Below, piece by piece: positions 1 to 5,087 of a DNA stretch of 5,087 bases; the first letter of the stretch is position 1; the number at the start of each line of letters is the position of its first letter. The DNA is taken from assembly GCA_030619425.1 (NCBI GenBank), contig JAUXBJ010000196.1, positions 1-5,087 on the forward strand, read 5' to 3'. The notes beneath the pieces are model-generated. The model did no database searches. It was not told the DNA's origin and worked only from the letters and a program-made list of their open reading frames with translations. A program made the position numbers and the translations under genes. This stretch comes from a bacterium. Lineage in GTDB: Bacteria; Zixibacteria; MSB-5A5; GN15; FEB-12.

Positions 1-397
1 GCAGGACGCGACCCGTCTTGGCGTCCATCAGATACAACTGGGATTGCTCGGAACCACCGATCGATGCCCCGATGACTCCCATTGCGCCACCGTAGGACAA
101 GACGAAGAAATCGACTCCATCATCAAAGGTTGTCAGTTGGTACGGCCAGCCATCCTCGGTGATCCGGTATATCTGCGAGGCGCCGGACATGGAAGATCTG
201 AAAAAGACAGACTCTCCATTCCAACTATAGCCCGCTGGACTGTTGCCGCCGATATTGAGAAAGGTCGCAATGTCGGGAATGTACTCACCCTTGGACAGAA
301 GCGAGGCGGGTTCCTCCTCGCCAGTCTGGCTCATCAAAGTCAGAGGGGCCAGAAGGATCAAGAACATGGTGGCTGTGATTAGAGCGTTGCGATTCAT
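1..397 (-). CDS. Secreted beta-propeller protein, probable S9-family peptidase (N-terminal part, runs off the left edge)
   Basis: The first 132 codons are present, starting at the ATG at 397..395. A GGAGG Shine-Dalgarno (406..402) sits four bases upstream, which supports this start. Residues 1-24 look like a secretion signal: MNRN, then a hydrophobic stretch (ALITATMFLILLAPLTLM), then SQTGEEEP. The mature part reads as beta-propeller blades of the TolB/WD40-like type. One blade spans about residues 50-90 (NSPAGYSWNGESVFFRSS, then SQIYRITEDGWPYQLT) and another about 91-130, ending QLYLMDAKTG. The WPYQLTTFDDGVDF and QLYLMD patterns resemble propellers of secreted S9 prolyl-oligopeptidase-like enzymes, which carry an alpha/beta-hydrolase domain at the C-terminus. 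That catalytic part would lie outside the window, so the peptidase assignment is inference. A TolB-like propeller protein without an enzyme domain is the main alternative. Confidence 0.72.
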   Translation of the reverse strand, partial: MNRNALITATMFLILLAPLTLMSQTGEEEPASLLSKGEYIPDIATFLNIGGNSPAGYSWNGESVFFRSSMSGASQIYRITEDGWPYQLTTFDDGVDFFVLSYGGAMGVIGASIGGSEQSQLYLMDAKTGRVL

Positions 398-586
398 GTT
401 TCCTCCGATGGAAGTTGCTTGCAGTTCATGATAATCTGGACGAACATAGGGCCAAAAAGTTCAGTCCGCAAGCGAGAAAAGAGGAGGGTTGGGTACGGCC
501 CGTGTGAACGTATGAAGGCGGCTTCCTGCCGGGTCTGAAGACCACCCAGCCGCAAGACTGCGTGAATGTAAGCTTGGTCGAGAACT
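398..586. other. Intergenic region between the two-CW gene and the propeller gene
   Basis: These 189 bases separate two minus-strand genes. They hold the propeller gene's Shine-Dalgarno site and a possible promoter (443..471). A short hairpin, GGTC-TTCA-GACC on the minus strand, lies inside a looser GCGGC/GCCGC pairing, but no T-run follows it. I therefore see no intrinsic terminator behind the two-CW gene, and read-through into the propeller gene is possible. Confidence 0.5.
443..471 (-). promoter_or_regulatory. Possible sigma-70 promoter for the propeller gene
   Basis: Read on the minus strand, TTGCGG (471..466) and TATGTT (448..443) are separated by 17 bases. Matches to the consensus are three of six and four of six. 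Transcription would begin near 436, giving a leader of about 40 bases. The spacing is ideal but the boxes are weak, so this may be chance. Confidence 0.3.
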
Positions 587-877
587 CTACGAAGTGACGG
601 AAGTAAAGCGGAATTGCGTTTCCTCATCCTGCTCAAAGACCACCCGCTTATAGAATTCGCATGTATAGCAGGGATCAATATGTGAGGAAGAGGTGAGGCT
701 TTCACGACAACCGGAATCCGGCACCATCCAGCAGGCGCGGCCGGCGCCGATGCCGTCATTCAGTCCGTCAAACTTCATGGACTTGGCAACCGGGCACTCG
801 CCCAGAAGCTCAGCCAAAACTCCCCCCGGTTCACGACCGCAGTTCTTGAATTGCCAGCAGTTAAGTTTGGGTGTCAT
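587..877 (-). CDS. Two-CW-domain cysteine-rich small protein
   Basis: This 96-residue protein carries the two signatures that name the two-CW family: C7-W8 in NCWQFKNCGREPGG, and C49-W50 in GRACWMV. It has seven cysteines (7, 13, 28, 49, 57, 70, 73). The last two form a CYTCEFYK motif, which is also typical of the family's end. The family is found mostly in anaerobic or sediment bacteria, alone or fused to signalling domains. Its biochemical role is not established; the cysteine pattern suggests metal or cluster binding. There is no signal peptide or membrane segment, so it is probably cytoplasmic. It begins 12 bases after the stop of the upstream TPR gene and has no convincing Shine-Dalgarno, so translation may depend on ribosomes finishing that gene. 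The length suits a stand-alone domain. The family call is firm; the function is unknown. Confidence 0.82.
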   Translation of the reverse strand: MTPKLNCWQFKNCGREPGGVLAELLGECPVAKSMKFDGLNDGIGAGRACWMVPDSGCRESLTSSSHIDPCYTCEFYKRVVFEQDEETQFRFTSVTS

Positions 878-889
878 ACTATCTGACTG

Positions 890-3001
890 TTAGTTCTGAT
901 CCACAACGCGCAATACTGCGCTATACTTGTTGTCGGTAGCCATGCGCTTGATCTCCGATTCGGAGGCTACTTCGGTGAACTTCTTAAAGCTTTTCTTTAC
1001 TTCCTTGACATTGTCCACGGCGAGGTAACTCAACATCAAGTATTGATAGACTACCGGGCTTTTGGAATTGAGTGAGCGGGCTTCTTTGAAGTGCTTTATA
1101 GCCTTCTTGTAGTTACCCAGTTGAAACCTCGCCTTTCCAAGGCCGAAATGAGCGGCGGCGGCTTTCTTGTCGATCTTCTTGGCCGCATCGTAGTCGGCGA
1201 TAGCCGCGATTTCCTGGCCTTTGGCCAGGTAGAGATCGCCCCGCCCCAAATAGGCTGTCAGGGATGTTTTGTTTGTCTTAACAGCGCTATTGTAAGCGGT
1301 AATGGCGTGATTGAAATCCTTGTTAATACGGAATATCTCGGCTGCCCGGATATAGTCGTCGTGGGCAGGCACGCGATCCTTGGCCTTGCTGTAAACATCA
1401 GCGCGAGCCAGGTAGGCCTCAGCATAGCTCGGCTTCTCTTCGATGGCTTTGGTGAAATCCGCCACTGCCACCTCCGGTTCGCCCGCCTTGACATTGGCAA
1501 CTCCGGAGTAATAGTAGTCCTGGGCCGAGTAGCTCTTTTCCTTTTGAGCCGTCGCCATCGGTTGCAACTCAACACTGAGTTTCCGTTTGTCGCCGGCTTT
1601 CAGATTGATAACTCCGCTGACCGATTGGTAACCGTCAGCCTCCACGACGTACTTGCGCTTTCCCGGCTTGACCCGCGAGTAGGTCATGTTCCCGGCGCCC
1701 AGCACACTGCCATCAAGGCTCAACCTGGCCCCTTCGATATTGGCGGCCAAGGTTAGCTTTGCAAATTCGGAGGCGGTTTTCTTCTTCTTTACGGAAGTGG
1801 ATTTGGTCCCGCTCGGCGAGGCGTTTTTCACTGATTCGACTTTGGTCGTTGGGACCATCTGTGCTGATGTTTTCACCCCGGCCTCAGCCACGATGTTGTC
1901 CGCCAGTGGCGCCGGTGACAAAGTGATGGTAGAGACCTGTCCGGCGACGACGGTGACATACTCTTCACCGACCAACTCGTTCCGGATCTTGTATTCCATC
2001 TTGTATGTCCCGCTCGGAATCTCACCCGAACGGAAGAATCCCAGGGGACTCGATTTTACAGCCACGCCCAGGTCGGGGAAGCGAATGATAGCGCCCTGGA
2101 CGTAGGGTGTGCCGGAGTCGTCGAGGGCCATGCCGATGATCTTCCCATTGCCGGTATCGCTGTTCGAGACGAGTAGTGAGGCTACGAGCACTAGTAACAA
2201 GGCAAACAACCCTCCGCCGGCGCCGATGATTAATCCCGGCCTGATCTTCTTTGGCTTCAGGCGATAACAACGATTATTTATCAGAATCTCGTCGTCGGCA
2301 TACAACTTTTGGCTACCTGTAATCTGGATGTAGTTTCGGTAGTACCAGGCGATGCCGCGCCCTCGCTTGGTCATCTCCGGTGAGGGAGGGTCCGGTGTTG
2401 CCGGCTGCGTGGGTGGGGCTGTAGCCTCGCCCGGTTGGCTGGTGGCTTCGGACAAAACCGGCTGACCGGCTCCGATCTTTCGAATAATCTCTTCCTTCTC
2501 CCGATCGCTCAGAAACTGTTCCTGGCCTTTTGTTGCCGGCATCTCATCGGGTGATGCAGGGGAGGTGCTCTGGTTTTCGGCTGAGTTCTGGTTATGCGCA
2601 ATCGGTGATGTCGTCATGTCGTTGGCGGGCGTACCGATCGCATCCTCATCAATCGACGGCGGCAGTGGCGCGTCGGTACGGCCTATCGGACTCACATCGG
2701 CGGACAGCGCATCATCGGTTGGAACCGATGGTTCAGATGCAGATGGATTCTGCGCTTCATCTTCTACCAGGTCACTGGTCGATTGAACCTCCAGGCCTTC
2801 GTCGCTGGTTGGGAAATCGGAATGGCCGCCCGCGAACTCCGGACCCTGGCTGTGGGCTTCGGTGACGACAAAATCATTGTCATCGGCGGTGTGATCGTCA
2901 CCCGCCTGGTTTGGCGATTCCAGCAGTTTACTGCCGCAAGCTGGGCAGTACTGCGCCTGCGAGTTGACGATTGGGGTCTGACATTCGGGGCATTGCTTCA
3001 A
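890..3001 (-). CDS. Single-pass membrane protein: zinc ribbon, disordered linker, TM helix, carboxypeptidase-regulatory-like fold, PEGA, TPRs
   Basis: The protein has 703 residues. Residues 1-27 are a zinc ribbon (C4-P-E-C7 and C19-P-A-C22). Residues 28 to about 215 are acidic, rich in S, T, P, D and E, and probably disordered. A basic stretch (KPKKIRPG, 249-256) precedes one membrane helix (about 257-279). By the positive-inside rule the ribbon is cytoplasmic and the C-terminal two thirds are periplasmic. Residues 286-362 resemble a carboxypeptidase-regulatory-like beta sandwich (GKIIGMALDDSGTP, later IPSGTYKMEY). A lysine-rich linker (KKKK, 405-408) follows. Residues 414-482 match a PEGA domain (PGKRKYVVEADGY, 446-458). 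Residues 493-680 hold about five or six TPRs, for example AYLGRGDLYLAKG and FGLGKARFQLGNYKKAIKHF. PEGA and TPR domains usually mediate envelope or protein contacts; no enzyme is visible. The start is TTG, and it leads the two-CW gene. The domain calls are good; the role is unknown. Confidence 0.88.
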   Translation of the reverse strand: MKQCPECQTPIVNSQAQYCPACGSKLLESPNQAGDDHTADDNDFVVTEAHSQGPEFAGGHSDFPTSDEGLEVQSTSDLVEDEAQNPSASEPSVPTDDALSADVSPIGRTDAPLPPSIDEDAIGTPANDMTTSPIAHNQNSAENQSTSPASPDEMPATKGQEQFLSDREKEEIIRKIGAGQPVLSEATSQPGEATAPPTQPATPDPPSPEMTKRGRGIAWYYRNYIQITGSQKLYADDEILINNRCYRLKPKKIRPGLIIGAGGGLFALLLVLVASLLVSNSDTGNGKIIGMALDDSGTPYVQGAIIRFPDLGVAVKSSPLGFFRSGEIPSGTYKMEYKIRNELVGEEYVTVVAGQVSTITLSPAPLADNIVAEAGVKTSAQMVPTTKVESVKNASPSGTKSTSVKKKKTASEFAKLTLAANIEGARLSLDGSVLGAGNMTYSRVKPGKRKYVVEADGYQSVSGVINLKAGDKRKLSVELQPMATAQKEKSYSAQDYYYSGVANVKAGEPEVAVADFTKAIEEKPSYAEAYLARADVYSKAKDRVPAHDDYIRAAEIFRINKDFNHAITAYNSAVKTNKTSLTAYLGRGDLYLAKGQEIAAIADYDAAKKIDKKAAAAHFGLGKARFQLGNYKKAIKHFKEARSLNSKSPVVYQYLMLSYLAVDNVKEVKKSFKKFTEVASESEIKRMATDNKYSAVLRVVDQN

Positions 3002-3013
3002 AGTAGATGTCCT
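3002..3013 (-). promoter_or_regulatory. Shine-Dalgarno that fixes a TTG start for the zinc-ribbon/TPR gene
   Basis: On the minus strand AGGA (3013..3010) lies eight bases before the TTG at 3001..2999. An in-frame TAA at 3025..3023 leaves no other start upstream. The next in-frame ATG would be residue 129, which would delete the zinc ribbon. TTG is therefore the best start. Confidence 0.7.
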
Positions 3014-3127
3014 GCCAAGTTGTTATCGTTCTTAACCTTTTTTATCGGAATCGACATATTATTCTTTAGATACAGGTGGACTGCCGCACGTCTATGGAAC
3101 TGAGGCCTGGAGGGTGGAAAGAAAGGC
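3014..3127. other. Divergent intergenic region, no clear promoter on the minus side
   Basis: This lies upstream of the minus-strand zinc-ribbon gene. It is AT-rich around 3035-3070 and contains TAATAT on the minus strand (3061..3056), which could serve as a -10 box. No acceptable -35 element stands at the right distance, so I do not call a promoter. The minus-strand operon must start somewhere here or just beyond. Confidence 0.4.
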
Positions 3128-3157
3128 TTGACAATGGATTACGGCAAAGATTATATT
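3128..3157 (+). promoter_or_regulatory. Sigma-70 promoter for the lipoprotein gene
   Basis: A perfect -35 box TTGACA (3128-3133) and a near-consensus -10 box TATATT (3152-3157) are separated by 18 bases. Transcription would start near 3164, giving a leader of about 55 bases before the ATG at 3219. Confidence 0.75.
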
Positions 3158-3218
3158 GGCCGTTCGAGGTTTTGAAATGTTAGTGTACCCGGTCTTGGAT
3201 CGGAGGAGGTATTGTTAG

Positions 3219-4643
3219 ATGCTGAGGCGCCACACACGGCTTTTGGTTCCGACTCTGGTGGTCACTGTCGCCGCCCTTTGGTGGGGTTGTACTCAACCGG
3301 ACGACATTCTTGCAGAGAAATCAACCACTGTTGTTCACTTGCTGGCTGAGCGACTCCCCAGCACACCGCCGGGGATGACATACCAGCTTTGGGCGGCAGA
3401 CACTATGATAGGCGGAGACGAATTAGGTGACAGCCTCTACGGCTCGGTGGAGATGGATGAGCCGTTTATTTATAGGTTTGAGGAAAACACGTTTCACGAG
3501 GTCGACGGGACCGCTCGACCGGACAGCAATCGCTTCCTGTTTGCCGGTGATATCCTTAGTTACCAGTGGATCTTTATGACTGTCCAGTTGATTGACGGCA
3601 GCGGACCTGTTCCTGGTCCGGTGATGCTGATGGATACCGTGACGGCGACGGACTACAGCCAACTCAATCTTGTGTTTCCCTTCAGTGACTCTCTGTGGTT
3701 TACAGCCGTGGAATTCAACATGGAGACTCCCTCCGATGGACGAAATCCGGCTACCGACGGTGCGGCCATTTGGTTTTCTACCTATGCCGAATTGACCTAC
3801 AGAGCCCAGGACACAACAGCGCTTGTGGACTGGACTATCACAACAGACTACAAGGATACGTTTAACACGCCCGGTGAGTGCATCACCAGCATCGTCAACA
3901 TTTTCGACCCTGTGTTGGACACATTTGAAAAGGTGTATGGATTTGATACTGTGAGCTGGCAGGCTGTGACGTTTTCCACCGAAGTTGTAACTGTTTGTGA
4001 CTCCGGCCAGGGCCATCTGCTCAAGACAAGTGTTGACCTGGATTATACGGTGGTTACTCCGGTACGCACCGGCCAGTACGACAATTTCACGCAGGTTGCC
4101 ATCAACCTGCCGGACCTTCGCCGTATGGGCTGGTATTATCAAGGCTGGGTGGTGTCGTCGGTTATCGAGGAATTGGGGGTCGGTATAGGTGAGATAACCC
4201 CACCGGCCTGGGTCGGATTTAACAGGCATGAAACGGCAATTCATGCCGCCGACGGTGAGTTGCTATCGACCGGACTGTTCCATAGTCTGTATCTGCCGGA
4301 TGAAGAAAACCTGTATGTAGACGACCCGGTCCGTGTCCCCCCGTGGCCGGGTGAGGACCTCCTGAAGAATCTGCCGGGTGGGCAGGATGTTGAGGTGAAC
4401 TTGGTACCGGGTGATGGCGCGATTACCGGCAGTGCCTTCATCGCCATGCATCCGGTTAACGCGTTAACCGACACCACCAATTTCCCGTTGATCGTTCAAC
4501 TGCGAGATTTGCCAAGCTCCCGGTTCGATGTTGAGGATGATCGGCAACAGTTCATAATGTTCAACAAGACCAACAAGAATACCTTTGGTATGGGCCAACC
4601 CGTCGGGTTGCCGCAGGTCCAGGTGAGAATCCAGAGGTTCTAA
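3219..4643 (+). CDS. Predicted lipoprotein with two distantly similar RskA-like modules
   Basis: The protein has 474 residues. The ATG follows a strong GGAGGAGGT Shine-Dalgarno (3202-3210) by eight bases. The N-terminus is a lipoprotein signal: basic residues (R3, R4, R7), a hydrophobic core, then LWWGC with C24 as the probable lipidated cysteine. Tryptophan at -3 is unusual for a lipobox. The body has no further membrane helix. Residues about 36-85 (ERLPSTPPGMTYQLWAADT, then SLYGSV) and about 291-385 (INLPDLRRMGWYYQGWVV, then LSTGLFHSLYL, PPWPGED) look like two versions of one module. This LP..G..Y..W pattern recalls the extracytoplasmic domain of RskA-type anti-sigma factors and related secreted proteins. 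C221 and C260 could form a disulfide in the central segment. No anti-sigma helix, zinc motif or enzyme signature is present. It stands alone between its own promoter and terminator. The function is unknown; I am confident it is a real, exported gene. Confidence 0.85.
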   Translation: MLRRHTRLLVPTLVVTVAALWWGCTQPDDILAEKSTTVVHLLAERLPSTPPGMTYQLWAADTMIGGDELGDSLYGSVEMDEPFIYRFEENTFHEVDGTARPDSNRFLFAGDILSYQWIFMTVQLIDGSGPVPGPVMLMDTVTATDYSQLNLVFPFSDSLWFTAVEFNMETPSDGRNPATDGAAIWFSTYAELTYRAQDTTALVDWTITTDYKDTFNTPGECITSIVNIFDPVLDTFEKVYGFDTVSWQAVTFSTEVVTVCDSGQGHLLKTSVDLDYTVVTPVRTGQYDNFTQVAINLPDLRRMGWYYQGWVVSSVIEELGVGIGEITPPAWVGFNRHETAIHAADGELLSTGLFHSLYLPDEENLYVDDPVRVPPWPGEDLLKNLPGGQDVEVNLVPGDGAITGSAFIAMHPVNALTDTTNFPLIVQLRDLPSSRFDVEDDRQQFIMFNKTNKNTFGMGQPVGLPQVQVRIQRF

Positions 4644-4665
4644 AAGGTACTATTAACGACTACCG

Positions 4666-4696
4666 AACCGGCGTCCTCGGGCGCCGGTTTTCTTTT
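4666..4696 (+). terminator. Intrinsic terminator of the lipoprotein gene
   Basis: An eight-base-pair perfect stem (AACCGGCG at 4666-4673, CGCCGGTT at 4682-4689) with an eight-base loop is followed by TTCTTTT (4690-4696). It lies 22 bases after the stop codon, so the lipoprotein gene and hppA are separate transcription units. Confidence 0.9.
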
Positions 4697-4730
4697 ATGG
4701 GATTACCTGTTTTCTCGCAGGAGATTTCTC

Positions 4731-4759
4731 TTGCCAAGCTATTGGCTTGTGGATATATT
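4731..4759 (+). promoter_or_regulatory. Sigma-70 promoter for hppA
   Basis: TTGCCA (4731-4736) and TATATT (4754-4759) are separated by 17 bases. Transcription would start near 4766, giving a leader of about 60 bases. The position just after the terminator and before hppA supports it. Confidence 0.7.
4735..4749. repeat. Short inverted repeat in the hppA promoter spacer
   Basis: CAAGC (4735-4739) and GCTTG (4745-4749) are inverted around TATTG. An alternative overlapping pairing is GCCAA/TTGGC (4733-4737 and 4742-4746). The position between -35 and -10 would suit an operator, but five-base arms often arise by chance. Confidence 0.25.
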
Positions 4760-4787
4760 CTCCGGCATGTTCGCAGGTTGTGAAAAA

Positions 4788-4806
4788 TGTAACTAACTTT
4801 GTAACT
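4788..4806 (+). repeat. Direct repeat TGTAACT in the hppA leader
   Basis: TGTAACT occurs at 4788-4794 and again at 4800-4806, a 12-base pitch, just upstream of the Shine-Dalgarno region (GGGAGAAGG, 4813-4821). It is visible in the sequence; any regulatory meaning is unproven. Confidence 0.4.
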
Positions 4807-4826
4807 CGCAACGGGAGAAGGTGTTA

Positions 4827-5087
4827 ATGGAAGTGTTAGGCATACCTTCGGGATGTTTGGCAGCCCTGATCGGAATCATCGGGTTTGTCTTTGCGCTCGC
4901 TCTGTTTTTCTGGATCCGCGGCCGTGATGCCGGCACGGATCTGATGAAAGAAATCTCCGAACAGATCCATGACGGCGCGATGGTGTTCCTCAGAAGGGAA
5001 TACACAATACTGGCCGTCTTTATAGTGGTAGTGTTTGGGCTGTTGTACTGGAAGATCTCTGGACATACGGCATTCGCGTTCCTGGGC
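4827..5087 (+). CDS. hppA: Membrane-bound ion-translocating pyrophosphatase (N-terminal part, runs off the right edge)
   Basis: The first 87 codons of a membrane pyrophosphatase, which couples hydrolysis of pyrophosphate to pumping H+ or Na+ across the cytoplasmic membrane. A first membrane helix spans about residues 8-30. The family's conserved stretch follows: GTDLMKEISEQIHDGAMVFLRREY (37-59), where the G-A-x-x-FLxREY core is characteristic. A second helix spans about 60-76. Full-length members have roughly 650-800 residues and 14-17 helices, so the catalytic acidic motifs lie outside the window and the ion and potassium dependence cannot be judged. The ATG is preferred because GGGAGAAGG (4813-4821) precedes it at a suitable distance; an in-frame GTG at 4821 overlaps that site. 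The gene has its own promoter and is insulated from the lipoprotein gene by a terminator. Confidence 0.92.
   Translation, partial: MEVLGIPSGCLAALIGIIGFVFALALFFWIRGRDAGTDLMKEISEQIHDGAMVFLRREYTILAVFIVVVFGLLYWKISGHTAFAFLG

Noticed and set aside
44..382. 112-codon plus-strand open frame at the left edge
   Set aside because: It is antisense to the propeller gene, whose signal peptide, ribosome site and blade motifs make the minus frame the real one.
510..550. Hairpin behind the two-CW gene as a terminator
   Set aside because: The stem is short or interrupted and no T-run follows it on the minus strand.
1091..1756. 221-codon open frame on the plus strand opposite the TPR gene
   Set aside because: It lies wholly antisense to the PEGA/TPR coding region, has no domain I recognise, and has the look of a mirror frame of codon-biased DNA.
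2530..3103. Several plus-strand open frames opposite the zinc ribbon and linker
   Set aside because: They are shadows of a low-complexity, codon-biased region; the minus strand encodes a canonical zinc ribbon there.
3423..4244. 273-codon open frame on the minus strand opposite the lipoprotein gene
   Set aside because: The plus-strand frame has a signal peptide, Shine-Dalgarno, promoter and terminator; this one has none of these and no recognisable motif.
4793..5066. Two minus-strand open frames opposite hppA
   Set aside because: The plus strand encodes the conserved pyrophosphatase N-terminus, so these are antisense shadows.

Overview
The window holds five protein genes in two divergent blocks that meet near position 3100, with no RNA genes, mobile elements or CRISPR. 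The organism is a bacterium with sigma-70-type promoters, good Shine-Dalgarno sites, a lipoprotein signal and a membrane pyrophosphatase. The mix of a two-CW cysteine protein, a zinc-ribbon/PEGA/TPR membrane protein, a secreted S9-type propeller and a membrane pyrophosphatase would fit an uncultivated FCB-group lineage (Zixibacteria-like) or a deltaproteobacterial relative. That placement is inference only; nothing here fixes the taxon.

Minus-strand block, read right to left. A 703-residue single-pass membrane protein (890..3001) starts at TTG. It has an N-terminal four-cysteine zinc ribbon, a long disordered acidic linker, one membrane helix, a carboxypeptidase-regulatory-like fold, a PEGA domain and C-terminal TPRs. 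Twelve bases downstream lies a 96-residue cysteine-rich two-CW-domain protein (587..877), probably co-transcribed and perhaps translationally coupled. After a 189-base gap with a possible promoter comes the start of a secreted beta-propeller protein, most likely an S9-family peptidase (1..397), which runs off the left edge.

Plus-strand block. A clear promoter (TTGACA, 18 bases, TATATT) and a strong Shine-Dalgarno site drive a 474-residue predicted lipoprotein (3219..4643). It appears to contain two distantly similar modules reminiscent of the extracytoplasmic part of RskA-type anti-sigma factors. A textbook intrinsic terminator follows (4666..4696). A second promoter (TTGCCA, 17 bases, TATATT) then drives the membrane-bound H+/Na+-translocating pyrophosphatase gene hppA, whose first 87 codons are present (4827..5087).

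The genes are envelope-centred but do not form one evident pathway. The least described parts are the zinc-ribbon/PEGA/TPR protein with its two-CW neighbour, and the two-module lipoprotein transcribed divergently from them.
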